From Luzula sylvatica (taxonomy: Eukaryota > Streptophyta > Magnoliopsida > Poales > Juncaceae), in assembly GCA_946800325.1 (NCBI GenBank), contig OX326958.1, forward strand, positions 23,273,914-23,337,913: a DNA stretch of 64,000 bases, given 5' to 3'. Of this stretch, positions 37,601 through 52,600 are shown one piece after another. The translations under genes and the position numbers were made by a program. Under the pieces are notes generated by a model, which worked only from the letters and a program-made list of their open reading frames with translations, was not told the origin of the DNA and ran no database searches. Position 1 is the first letter of the stretch. Every line of letters begins with the position of its first letter.

Positions 37601-40600
37601 GATTTTCAAAACATTTCCTATTTTTCGATCTACAACGAGAAAAATACTATATTTTCTTATTTTTCTAAAAAAAGCTACAAAATTGAAGACTAACACATGC
37701 GAATATCTATTGTTTTAAAAAAAAACTTCAAAAAATACAAAAACTGAAGTCTGACACCTTCAAAAAAATAAATTATAATATTTTTCTAATAAATGCCACA
37801 ATTGTTGTCTAAAAAGAACAAATACTTAATTTGACCATGTCCCGCAAAAAAAAAAACACACCAGAATTGAAGGCTAACTCATGCGAATTTCTAATATTTT
37901 TGTTCAAAAAAATGAAAAAAGTGAAGTCTAACACCCTCAAAAATATCAGTTATAATATTTTTCAAGTAAAAACACAAATTGAAGTCTAGAACGAACCGAA
38001 TACATAATTTTGATGTTTTCCTCAAAAAAAATCCAATTATCGAAGACTAACACATGCAAATTCCTATTTTTTTTGTTCAAAAAAGTTGAAAAAAATAAAA
38101 AAGTGAAGTCTAAGACCTTCAATAATATCAATTATCATGATTTTGAAAACATTTTCAATATTTCTATCTAGAACGAGAAAATTACTTAATTTTCTTTTTT
38201 TTCTAGAAAAACACCAGAATTGATGACTAACAGATGCAAATTTCAATTTTTTTCAAAAAAAATTGGAAAAATGCCAAAAGTGAAGTCACCTTCAAAAAAG
38301 TAAATTGTAATATTTTTCTAATAAATGCCACAATTTGTGTGTAGATAGAACAAAATACTTAATTTGACCGTTGTCCTCAAACAACTCCAAATTTGATGAC
38401 TAACACATGCGAATTTCTAATTTTTTTGTTCCAAAAATTGATAAAAATGAAGTCGAACACCTTCAAAAATATCTCTTATATTATTTTACAAATAAATGCT
38501 AAATTGAAGTCTAGAACGAACAAAACACATAATTTGAATGTATTCCACAAAGAGTACAATAATTTAAGACTTACAGATGCGAATTTCTATTTGGTTTGTT
38601 CAAAAAACTTGACAAACGAAAAACGTGAAGTCTAACACCTTCAAAAATATCAACTATCACATTTTTATAATAAATGCCGAAATTGATGTCTACAACTAAA
38701 CAAATACTTAATTCTCATGTTGTCCTTAAAAAAGTTCAATAATCGAAGACTTAAGACATGCGAATTTCTCTTTTTTTTTGTTCAAAATAGTTGAAAAAAT
38801 GCCAAAAATGAAGTATAACACCTTAAAAAATATCAATTATCACGATTTTCCAAACATTTCCAATATTTCTATCTAGAACGAGAAAAATACTTAATTTTCT
38901 TGTTTTCCTAAAAAAAAGCTCCATAATTGAAGTCTAACACATGCGAATATCTATTTTTTTCCAAAAAAATTAAAAATGGCAAAAGTAAAGTTTAACACCT
39001 TTCAAAAAATCAGTCGTAAATTTTTTCTAGTAAATTCAACAATTGGTGTCCGAAAACAACTTCAAAATAGTTGAAAAAAATGCCAAAAATGAAGTTTAAC
39101 ACCTTCAAAAATATCAATTATCATGATTTTCAAAACATTTCCAATATTTCTATCTATAACGAGAAAAATACTTAATTTTCTTGTTTTTTCTAAAAAAAGG
39201 CTCAAAAATTGAAGACTAACACATGGGAATTTCTATTTTTTTTATTCAAAAGATAAAAGAAGTGATGTCTAACACCTTCAAAAATATCAACTATGAGTAT
39301 TTTCAATAAATTTCCAATATTTCTATCTAGAATGAGAAAAGTACTTAATTTAATTTTTTTTCTAAAAAAAGGCTCAAAAATTGAAGACTAACACATGCGA
39401 ATTTCTATTTTTGTATTCAATAATTTGAAAAAGTAAAAAAAGTGAAGTCTAACACCTTAAAAAATATCAATTATGATGATTTTCAAAACATTTCCGATAT
39501 TTCGATATACAACGAGAAAATACTATATTTTCTTGTTTTTCTAAAAAAAGCTACAAAATTGAAGACTAACACATGCGAATATCTATTGTTTTAAAAAAAA
39601 ACTTCAAAAAATAACAAAACTGAAGTCTGACACCTTAAAAAAAAAATTATAATATTTTTCTAATAAATACCCCAATTGTTGTCGAAAAAGAACAAATACT
39701 TTATTTGACCATGTCCCGCAAAAAAAACACCAGAATTGAAGGCTAACACATGCGAATTTCTAATATTTTTGTTCAAAAAAATGAAAAAAGTGAAGTCTAA
39801 CACCCTCAAAAATATCAGTTATAGTATTTTTCAAGTAAAAACTCAAATTGAAGTCTAGAACGAACCGAATACATAATTTTGATGTTTTCCACAAAAAAAA
39901 ATCCAATTATCGAAGACTAACACATGCAAATTCCAATTTGTTTTGTTCAAAAAAGTTGAAAAAAATAAAAAAGTGAAGTCTAACACCTTCAATAATATCA
40001 ATTATCATGATTTTCAAAACATTTTCAATATTTCTATACAGAACGAGGAAAATACTTAATTTTCTTATTTTCTAAAAAAAACCTCCATAATTGAAGACTA
40101 ACACGTGCAAATTTCTATTTTTTTCAAAAAAAATTGAAAAAATTCGAAAAGTGATGTCTAACACCTTAAAAAAAATCAATGGTAATATTTTTCTAATAAA
40201 TGCCACAAGTTGTGTGTAAATATAACAAAATACTTAATTTGATCGTTTTCCTCAAAAAACTCCCAAATTGAAGACTATCACATGCGAATTTCTAATTTTT
40301 TTGTTCCAAAAATTGAAAAAAAATGAAGTCTAACACCTTCAAAAATATCAATTATATTATTTTACAAATAAATGCCAAAATTGAAGTCCAGAACGAACAA
40401 AACACATAATTTGGAGGTATTCCAAAAAAAATCACAATAATTTAATATTTACAGATGCGAATTTCTATTTGGTTTGTTCAAAAAACTTGACAAACGAAAA
40501 ACGTGAAGTCACCTTCAAAAATATCAACTATCACATTTTTATTATAAATGCCGAAATTAATGTCTACAACTAAACAAATACTTAATTCTCATGTTGTCCC

Positions 40601-43600
40601 TAAAAAAGTCCAATAATCGAATACTAACACATGCTAATTTCTCTTTTTTTTTATCAAAAAAGTTGAAAAAATGCCAAAAATGAAGTATAACACCTTCAAG
40701 ATTATCAATTATCACGATTTTCAAAACATTTCCAATATTTCTATCTAGAACGAGAAAAATAATTAATTTTCTTGTTTTTCAAAAAAAAAGCTCCATAATT
40801 GAAGACTAACACATGCGAATATCTAATTTTTTCAAAAAAAATGAAAAGATGGCAAAAGTGAAGTCTAACACCTTTCAAAAAATCAGTCGTAAATATTTCT
40901 AGTAAATTCCACAATTGGTGTCCGAAAACAACAAAATACTTAATTTGACCGTTTCCCTCAAACAAAACTCAATAAGTGAGGACTAACACATGCAAATTTT
41001 TATTCTTTTTGTTACAAAAATGTGGAAATATTGAAAAAAGTGAAACCTAACACCTTAAAAAATATCAATTATCATGATTTTCAAAACATTTCCAATATTT
41101 CTATTTATAACGAGAAAAATACTTAATTTTCTTGTTTTTTCTAAAAAAAGTCTAAAAAATTTAAGACTAACACATGCGAATTTCTATTTTTTTTTGTTGA
41201 AAAAATAAAAGAAGTGAAGTCTAACACCTTCAAAAATATCAACTATTAGTATTTTGAAAACATTTGCAATATTTCTATCTAGAACGAGAAAAGTACTTAA
41301 TTTTCTTTCTTTTCTAAGAAAAGGCTCAAAACTTGAAGACTAACACATGCGAATTTCTATTTTTTTATTCAATAATTTGCAACAAAAAAAAGTGAAGTCT
41401 AACACCTTCAAAAATATCAATTATGATGATTTTCAAAACATTTCCAATATTTCGATTTACAGCGAGAAAAATACTATATTTTCTTGTTTTTTTAAAAAAA
41501 GCTTCAAAATTGAAGACTAACACATGCGAATATCTATTGTTTTAAAAAAAAACTTCAAAAAATACCAAAACTGAAGTCTGAAACCTTCAAAAAAATCAAT
41601 TGTCATATTTTTCTAATTAATGCCACAAATGGTGTCTAAAAAGAACAAATACTTAATTTGACCATTTCCCGCGAAAAAAAACACCAGAATTGAAGACTAA
41701 CACATGCGAATTTCTAATTTTTTTGGTCCAAAAAATGAAAAAAGTGAAGTCTAACACCCTCAAAAATATTAGTTATAGTATTTTTCAAGTAAACGCACAA
41801 ATTGAAGTCTAGAACGAACCGAATACATAATTTTGATGTTTTCCTAAAAAAAATGCAATTATCGAAGACTAACACATGCGAATTCCTATTTTTTTTTTTC
41901 AAAAGAGTTGAAAAAAATATAAAAGTGAAGTCTAACACCTTCAATAATATCAATTATTTTGATTTTCAAAACATTTTCAATATTTCTATCTAGAACGAGA
42001 AAAATACTTAATTTTCTTTTTTTCTAGAAAAACACCAGAATTGATGACCAACACATGCAAATTTCTATTTTTTTCAAAAACAATTGAAAAAATGCCAAAA
42101 GTGAAGTCTAACACCTTTAAAAAAATCAATGGAAATATTTTTCTAATAAATGCCAAAATTTGTGTGTAAATAGAAAAAAATTCTTAATTTGACTGTTTCA
42201 AAAATTGAAGACACATGCGAATTTCTAATTTTTTTGTTCCAAAAATTGAAAAAAAAAGAAGTCTAACACCTTCAAAAATACCAATTATATTATTTTACAA
42301 ATAAATGCTTAAATTGAAGTCTAGAACGAACAAAACACATAATTTGGATGTATTCCACAAAAAGTACAATAATTTAAGACTTACAGATGCGAATTTCTAT
42401 TTGGTTTGTTCAAAAAACTTGACAAACGAAAAACGCGAAGTCTGACACCTTCAAAAAAATCAACTATCACAATTTTATAATAAATGCCGAAATTGATGTC
42501 TACAACTAAACAAATACTTAATTCTCATGTTGTCCTTAAAAAATCCTATAATCGAGGACTAACACAAGCAAATTTCTCTTAATTTTTGTTCAAAAAAGTT
42601 GAAAAAATGCCAAAAGTGAAGTATAACACCTTCAAAAATATCAATTATCTCGATTTTCAAAACATTTCCAATATTTCTATCTAGAACGAGAAAAATAATT
42701 AATTTTCTTGTTTTTCTAAAAAAAAGCTCCATAATTGAAGACTAACATATGCGAATATCTATTTTTTTCAAAAAAAAATGAAAAGATGGAAAAAGTGAAC
42801 TCTAACACCTATCAAAAAATCAGTCGTAAATTTTTTCTAGTAAACTCCAAAATTGGTGTCCGAAAACACCAAAATATTTCATTTGACCGTTTCCCTCAAA
42901 CAAAACTCCATAAGTGAGGACTCACACATGCGAATTTTTATTCTTTTTGTTACAAAAAAGTGGAAATATTGAAAAAAAGTGAAACCTAACACCTTCAAAA
43001 ATATCAATTATCATGATTTTCAAAACATTTCCAATATTTCTATCTATAGCGAGAAAAATACATAATTTTCTTGTTTTTTCTAAAAAAAGCTTCAAAATTG
43101 AAGACTAACATATGCGAATATCTATTCTTTTAAAAACAAACTTCAAAAAATGCCAAAACTGAAGTCTGACACCTTCAAAAAAATCAATTGTAATATTTTT
43201 CAAATTAATGCCACAAATGGTGTCTAAAAAGAACAAATACTTCATTTGACCATTTCCCGCAAAAAAAAAACCAGAACTGAAGACTAACACATGCGAATTT
43301 CTAATTTTTTTGGTCCAAAAATTGAAAAAAGTGAAGTCTAACACCCTCAAAAATATCAGTTATAGTATTATTCAAGTAAACACACAAATTGGAGTCTAGA
43401 ACGAACCGAATACATAATTTTGATGTTTTGCTCAAAAAAATCCAATTATTGAAGACTAACACATGCGAATTCCTATTTTTTTTTTGGTCAAAAAAGTTGA
43501 AAAAAATAAAAAAGTGAAGCCTGACACCTTCAATAATATCAATTATAATGATTTTCAAAACATTTTCAGTATTTCTATCTAGAACGAGAAAAATACTTAA

Positions 43601-46600
43601 TTTTCTTTTTTTCTAGAAAAACACCAGAATTGATGACTAGCACATGCAAATTTCTATTTGTTTCAAAAAAAAATTGCAAAAATGCCAAAAGTGAAGTCTA
43701 ACACCTTCAAAAAAAATCAATGGTAATATTTTTCTAGTAAATGCCACAATTTGTGTGTAAATAGAACAAAATACTTAATTTGACCGTTTTCCTCAAAAAA
43801 CTCCATAATTGAAGACTAACACATGCGAATTTCTAATTTTTTTGTTCCAAAAATTGAAAAAAATGAAGTCCAACACCTTCAAAAATATCAATTATATTAT
43901 TTTACAAATAAATGCTAAAATTGAAGTCTAGAACGAACAAAACACATAATTTTTATGTATTCCACAAAAAGTACAATAATTTAAGACTTACAGATGCGAA
44001 TTTCTATTTGGTTTGTTCAAAAAACATGACAAACGAAAAACGTGAAGTCTAACACCTTCAAAAATATCAACTATCACATTTTTATAATAAATGCCGAAAT
44101 TGATGTCTACAACTAATCAAATACTTAATTCTTATGTTGTCCTTAAAAAAGTCCAATAATCGAGGACTAACACATGCGAATTTCTCTTTTTTTTTATCAA
44201 AAAAATCAAAAAATGCCAAAAATGAAGTAACCTTCAAAAATATCAATTATCACGATTTTCAAAACATTTCCAATATTTCTATCTAGAACGAGAAAAATAA
44301 TTAATTTTCTTGTTTTTTCTAAAAAAAAGCTCCATAACTGAAGACTAACACATGCGAATATCTATTTTTTTCAAAAAAAATGAAAAGATGGCAAAAGTGA
44401 AGTCTAACACCTTTCAAAAAATCAGTCGTAATTTTTTTCTAGTAAATTCTACAATTGGTGTCCGAAAACAACAAAATACTTATTTTGACCATTTCCCTCA
44501 AACAAAACTCCATAAGTGAGGATAAACACATGCGAATTTTTATTCTTTTTGCTACAAAAAAGTGGAAATATTGAAAAAAGTGAAACCTAACACCTTCAAA
44601 AATATCAATTATCATGATTTTCAAAACATTTCCAATATTTCTATTTATAACTAGAAAAGTACTTAATTTTCTTGTTTTTTCTAAAAAAAGGCTCGAAAAT
44701 TGAAAACTAACACATGCGAATTTCTATTTTTTTTGTTCAAAAAATAAAAGAAGTGAAGTCTAACACCTTCAAAAATATCAACTATGAGTATTTTCAAAAC
44801 ATTTCTAATATTTCTATCTAGAACGAGAAAAGTACATAATTTTCTTTTTTTTTCTAAAAAAAGGCTCAAAAATTGAAGACTAACACATGCGAATTTCTAT
44901 TTTTTTATTCAATAATTTGAAAAATTAAAAAAAGTGAAGTCTAACACCTTCAAAAATATCAATTATGATGATTTTCAAAACATTTCCAATATTTCGATCT
45001 ACAACGAGAAAAATACTATATTTTCTTGTTTTTCTAAAAAAAGCTTCAAAATAGAAGACTAACACATGCGAATATCTATTGTTTTAAAAAAAACTTAAAA
45101 AAATCCCAAATTTGAAGTCTGACACCTTCAAAAAAATCAATTGAAATTTTTTTGTAATTAATGCCACCAATGGTGTCTAAAAAGAACAAATACTTAATTT
45201 GACCATTTCCCGCAAAAAAAAAACACCCGAATTGAAGACTAACACATGCGAATTTCTAATTTTTTTGGTCCAAAAAATGAAAAAAGTGAAGTCTAACACC
45301 CACAAAAATATCAGTTATAGTATTTTTCAAGTAAACGTACAAATTGAAGTCTAGAACGTACCGAATACATAATTTTGATGTTTTCCTCAAAAAAATGCAA
45401 TTATCGAAGACTAACACATGCGAATTCCTATTTTTTTTTGTTCAAAAAAGTTGAAAAAAATAAAAAAGTGAAGTCTAACACCTTCAATAATATCAATTAT
45501 CACAATTTTCAAAACATTTTCAATATTTCCATCTAGAACGAGAAAAATACTTAATTTTCTTTTTTTCTAGAAAAACACCAGAATTGATGACTAGCACATG
45601 CAAATTTCTATTTTTTTCAAAAAAAATTGAAAAAATGCCAAAAGTGATGTCTAACACCTTAAAAAAAATCAATGGTAATATTTTTCTAATAAATGCCACA
45701 ATTTGTGTGTAAATATAACAAAATACTTAATTTGACCGTTTTCCTCAAAAAACTCCAAAATTGAAGACTAACACATGCGAATTTCTAATTTTTTTGTTCC
45801 AAAATTTGAAAAAAAAAGAAGTCTAACACCTTCAAAAATACCAATTATATTATTTTACAAATAAATGTTCAAATTGAAGTCTAGAACGAACAAAACACAT
45901 AATTTGGATGTATTCCACAAAAAATACAATAATTTAAGACTTACAGATGCGAATTTCTATTTGGTTTGTTCAAAAAACTTGACAAACTAAAAACGTGAAG
46001 TCTAACACCTTCAAAAATATCAACTATCACAATTTTATAATAAATGCCGAAATTGATGTCTACAACTAAAAAAATACTTAATTCTCATGTTGTCCTTCAA
46101 AAAGTCCAATAATCGAGGACTAACACATGCGAATTTCTCTTTTTTTTTATCAAACAAGTTGAAAAAATGCCAAAAATGAAGTATAACACCTTAAAAAATA
46201 TCAATTATCACGATTTTCAAAACATTTCCAATATTTCTATCTAGAACGAGAAAAATAATTAATTTTCTTGTTTTTCTAAAAAAAAGCTCCATAATTGAAG
46301 ACTAACACATGCGAATATCTATTTTTTTCAAAAATAATGAAAAGATGGTAAAAGTGAAGTCTTTCGAGAAATCAGTCGTAAATTTTTTCTAGTAAATTCC
46401 ACAATTGGTGTACGAAAACAACAAAATACTTAATTTGACCATTTCCCTCAAACAGAACTCCATAAGTGAGGACTAACACATGCGAATTTTTATTCTTTTT
46501 GTTACAAAAAAGTGGAAATATTGAAAAAAGTGAAACCTAAAACATTCAAAAATATCAATTATCATGATTTTCAAAACATTTCCAACATTTATATTTATAA

Positions 46601-49600
46601 CGAAAAAAATACTTAATTTTCTTGTTTTTTCTAAAAAAAGCCTAAAAAATTGAAGACTAACACAAGCGAATTTCTATTTTTTTTGTTCAAAAAATAAAAG
46701 AAGTGAAGTCTAACACCTTCAAAAATATCAACTATGAGTATTTTCAAAACATTTCCAATATTTCTATCTAGAACGAGAAAAGTACTTAATTTTCTTAATT
46801 TTCTAAAAAAAAGCTCAAAACTTGAAGACTAACACATGCGAATTTCTATTTTTTTATTCAATAATTTGAAAGAAAAAAAAAAGTGAAGTCTAACACCTTA
46901 AAAAATATCAATTATGATGATTTTCAAAACATTTCCAATATTTCGATCTACAACGAGAAAAAATACTATATTTTCTTGTTTTTCTAAAAAAAGCTTCAAA
47001 ATTGAAGACTTACACATGCGAATATCTATTGTTTTAAAAAAAACTTCAAAAAATGCCAAAACTGAAGTCTGACACCTTCAAAAAAATCAATTGTAATATT
47101 TTTCTAATTAATGCCACAAATTGTGTTTAAACAGAACAAATACTTAATATGACCATTTCCCGCAAAAAAAAAACACCAGAATTGAAGACTAACACATGCG
47201 AATTTCTAATTTTTTGGGTCCAAAAAATGAAAAAAGTGAAGTCCAACACCCTCAAAAATATCAGTTATAGTATTTTTCAAGTAAACGCACAAATTGAAGT
47301 CTAGAACGAACCGAATACATAATTTTGATGTTTTTCTCGAAAAAATCCAATTATTGAAGACTAACACATGCGAATTCCTATTTTTTTTTGTTCAAAAAAG
47401 TTGAAAAAAATAAAAAAGTGAAGTCTAACACCTTCAATAATATCAATTATAATGATTTTCAAAACATTTTCAATATTTCTATCTAGAACAAGAAAAATAC
47501 TTAATTTCCTTTTTTCTAGAAAAAAACAAGAATTGATGACTAGCACATGCAAAATTTCTATTTTTTTCAAAAAAAAAATGCAAAAATGCCAAAAGTGAAG
47601 TCTAACACCTTCAAAAAAATCAATGGTAATATTTTTCTAATAAATGCCACAATTTGTGTGTAAATAGAACACAATACTTAATTTGACCGTTTTCCTCAAA
47701 AACTCCAAAATTGAAGACTAACACATGCGAATTTCTAATTTTTTTGTTCCAAAAATTGAAAAAATGAAGTCTAACACCTTCAAAAATATCAATTATATTA
47801 TTTTACAAATAAATGCTAAAATTGAAGTCTAGAACGAACAAAACACATAATTTTTATGTAATCCACAAAAAGTACAATAATTTAAGACTTACAAATGCGA
47901 ATTTCTATTTGGTTTGTTCAAAAAACTTGACAAACGAAAAACGCGAAGTCTAACACCTTCAAAAATATCAACTATCACATTTTTATAATAAATGCCGAAA
48001 TTGATGTCTACAACTAATCAAATACTTAATTCTCATGTTGTCCTTAAAAAAGTCCAATAATCGAGGACTAACACATGCGAATTTCTCTTTTTTTTTATCA
48101 AAAAAGTTGAAAAAATGCCAAAAATGAAGTATAACACCTTCAAAAATATCAATTATCACGATTTTCAAAACATTTCCAAAATTTCTATCTAGAACGAGAA
48201 AAATAGTTAATTTTCTTGTTTTTCTAAAAAAAAAAGCTCCATAATTGAAGACTAACACGTGCGAATATCTTTTTTTTTAAAAAAAAAACAAAAAGATGGC
48301 AAAAGTGAAGTCTAACACCTTTCAAAAAATCACTCGTAAATTTTTTATAGTAAATTCCACAATTGGTGTCCGAAAACAACAAAATACTTATTTTGACCAT
48401 TTCCCTCAAACAAAACTCCATAAGTGAGGACAAACACATGCGAATTTTTATTCTTTTTGCTACAAAAAAGTGAAACCTAACACCTTCAAAAATATCAATT
48501 ATCATGATTTTCAAAACATTTCCAATATTTCTATTTATAACCAGAAAAAATACTTAATTTTCTTGTTTTTTCAAAACAAAGGCTCAAAAATTGAAGACTA
48601 CCACATGCGAATTTCAATTTTTTTTGTTCAAAAAATAATAGAAGTGAAGTCTAACACCTTCAAATATATCAACTATGAGTATTTTCAAAACATTTCCAAT
48701 ATTTCTATCTAGAACGAGAAAAGTACGTAATTTTCTTTCTTTTCTAAAAAAAGGCTCAAAACTTGAAGACTAACACATGCGAATTTCTATTTTTGTATTC
48801 AATAATTTGCAAAAAAAAAAAAAAGTGAAGTCACCTTCAAAAATATCGATTATGATGATTTTCAAAACATTTCCTATATTTCGATCTAAAACGAGAAAAA
48901 TACTATATTTTCTTGTTTTTCTAAAAAAAGCTTCAAAATTGAAGACTAACACATGCGAATATCTATTGTTTTAAAAAAAACTTCAAAAAATGCCAAAACT
49001 GAAGTATGACACCTTCAAAAAAATCAATTGTAATATTTTTCTAATAATGCCACAAATGATGTCTAAAATCAACAAATACTTAATTTGACCATTTCCAGCA
49101 AAAAAAAACACCAGAATTGAAGACAAACACATGCGAATTTCTAATATTTTTGGTCCAAAAAATGTAAAAAGTGAAGTGTAACACCCTAAAAAATATCAGT
49201 TATAGTATTTTTCAAGTAAACTCATAAATTGAAGTCTAGAACGAACCGAATACATAATTTTGATGTTTTCCTCAAAAAAATGCAATTATCGAAGACTAAC
49301 ACATGCGAATTCCTATTTTTTTTTGTTCAAAAAAGTTGAAAAATATAAAAAAGTGAAGTCTAACACCTTCAATAATATCAATTATAATGATTTTCAAAAC
49401 ATTTTCAATATTTCTATCTAGAACGAAAAAAATACTTAATTTTCTTTTTTTCTAGAAAAACACAAGAATTGATGACTAGCACATGCAAATTTCTATTTTT
49501 TTCAAAAAAAAAATGCAAAATGCCAAAAGTGAAGTCTAACACCTTCAAAAAAATCAATGGTATTATTTTTCTAATAAATGCCACAATTTGTGTGTAAATA

Positions 49601-52600
49601 GAACAAAAGACTTAATTTGAGCGTTTTCCTCAAAAACTCCAAAATTGAAGACTAACACATGCGAATTTCTAATTTTTTTGTTCCAAAAATTGAAAAAAAT
49701 GAAGTCTAACACCTTCAAAAATGTCAATTATATTATTTTACAAATAAATGCTAAAATTGAACTCTAGAACGAACAAAACACATAATTTTTATGTATTCCA
49801 CAAAAAGTACAATAATCTAAGACTTACAGATGCGAATTTCTATTTGGTTTGTTCAAAAAACTTGACAAACGAAAAACGTGAAGTCTAACACCTTCAAAAA
49901 TATCAACTATCACATTTTTATAATAAATGCCGAAATTGATGTCTACAACTAATCAAATACTTAATTCTCATGTTGTCCTTAAAAAAGTCCAATAATCGAG
50001 GACAAACACATGCGAATTTCTCTTTTTTTTATCAAAAAAGTTGAAAAAATGCCAAAAATGAAGTATAACACCTTCAAAAATATCAATTATCACGATTTTC
50101 AAAACATTTCCAATATTTCTATCTAGAACGAGAAAATAATTAATTTTCTTGTTTTTCTAGAAAAAAGCTCCATAATTGAAGACTAACACATGCGAATATC
50201 TATTTTTTTCAAAAAAATGAAAAGATGGCAAAAGTGAAGTCTAACACCTTTCAAAAAATCAGTCGTAAATTTTTTCTAGTAAATTCCACAATTGGTGTCC
50301 GAAAACAACAAAATACTTATTTTGACCATTTCCCTCAAACAAAACTCCATAAGTGAGGACAAACACATGCGAATTTTTATTCTTTTTGCTACAAAAAAGT
50401 GAAACCTACCTTTAAAAATATCAATTATCATGATTTTCAAAACATTTCCAATATTTCTATTTATAATGAGAAAAATACTTAATTTTCTTGTTTTTTCTAA
50501 AAAAAGGCTCAAAAATTGAAGACTAACACATGCGAATTTCAATTTTTTTTGTTCAAAAAATAATAGAAGTGAAGTCTAACACCTTCAAATATATCAACTA
50601 TGAGTATTTTCAAAACATTTCCAATATTTCTGTCTAGAACGAGAAAAGTACGTAATTTTCTTTCTTTTCTAAAAAAAGGCTCAAAACATGAAGACTAACA
50701 CATGCGAATTTCTATTTTTTTATTCAATAATTTGCAAAAAAAAAAAAAAGTGAAGTCTAACACCTTCAAAAATATCAATTATGATGATTTTCAAAACATT
50801 TCCAGAATTGAAGACTAACACATGCGAATTTCTAATTTTTTTGGTCCAAAAAATGTAAAAAGTGAAGTCTAACACCCTCAAAAATATCAGTTATAGTATT
50901 TTTCAAGTAAACGCACAAATTGAAGCCTAGAACGAACCGAATACATAATTTTGATGTTTTCCTCAAAAAAATGCAATTATCGAAGACTAACACATGCGAA
51001 TTCTTATTTTTTTTGTTCAAAAAAGTTGAAAAAAATAAAAAAGTGAAGACTAACACCTTCAATAATATCAATTATCATGATTTTCAAAACATTTTCAATA
51101 TTTCTATCTAGAACGAGAAAAATACTTAATTTTCTTTTTTTCTAGAAAAACACCTGAATTGATGACTAACACATGCAAATTTCTATTTTTTTCAAAAAAA
51201 ATTAAAAAAATGCCAAAAGTGAAGTCTAACACCTTCAAAAAAATCAATGGTAATATTTTTCTAATAAATGCCACAATTTGTGTGTAAATAGAAAAAAAAT
51301 ACTTAGTTTGACTGTTTCCTCAGAAAACTCCAAAATTGATGACACATGCGAATTTCTAATTTTTTTGTTCCAAAAATTGAAAAAAAAATAGAAGTATAAC
51401 ACCTTCAAAAATAGCAATTATATTATTTTACAAATAAATGTTTAAATTGAAGTCTAGAACGAACAAAACACATAATTTGGATGTATTCCACAAAAAATAC
51501 AATAATTTAAGACATACATATGCGAATTTCTATTTGGTTTGTTCAAAAAACTTGACAAACGAAAAACGTGAAGTCTAACACCTTCAAAAATATCAACTAT
51601 CACAATTTTATAATAAATGCCGAAATTGATGTCTACAACTAAAAAAATACTTAATTCTCATGTTGTCCTTAAAAAAGTTCAATAATCGAGGACTAACACA
51701 TGCGAATTTCTCTTTTTTTTTTATCAAACAAGTTGAAAAAATGCCAAAAATGAAGTATAACACCTTCAAAAATATCAATTATCACGATTTTCAAAACATT
51801 TCCAATATTTCTATCTAGAACGAGAAAAATAATTAATTTTCTTGTTTTTCTAAAAAAAAGCTCCATAATTGAAGACTAACACATGCGAATATCTATTTTT
51901 TTCAAAAAAAATGAAAAGATGGCAAAAGTGAAGTCTAACACCTTTCAAAAAATCAGTCGTAAATTTTTTCTATTAAATTCCACAATTGGTGTCCTAAAAC
52001 AACAAAATACTTAATTTGACCATTTCCCTCAAACAAAACTCCATAAGTGAGGACTAACACATGCGAATTTTTATTCTTTTTGTTACAAAAAAGTGGAAAT
52101 ATTGAAAAAAGTGAAGCCTAACACCTTCAAAAATATCAATTCTCATGATTTTCAAAACATTTCCAATATTTCTATTTATAACGAGAAAAATACTTAATTT
52201 TCTTGTTTTTTCTAAAAAAAAGCTCAAAAATTGAAGACTAACACATGCGAATTTCTATTTTTTTTGTTCAAAAAATAAAAGAAGTGAAGTCTAACACCTT
52301 CAAAAATATCAACTATGAGTATTTTCAAAACATTTCCAATATTTCTATCTAGAACGAGAAAAGTACTTAATTTTCTTAATTTTCTAAAAAAAGGCTCAAA
52401 ACTTGAAGACTAACACATGCGAATTTCTATTTTTTTATTCAATAATTTGAAAGAAAAAAAAAAGTGAAGTCTAACAACTTAAAAAATATCAATTATGATG
52501 ATTTTCAAAACATTTCCAATATTTCGATCTACAACGAGAAAAATACTATATTTTCTTGTTTTTCTAAAAAAAGCTTCAAAATTGAAGACTAACACATGCG

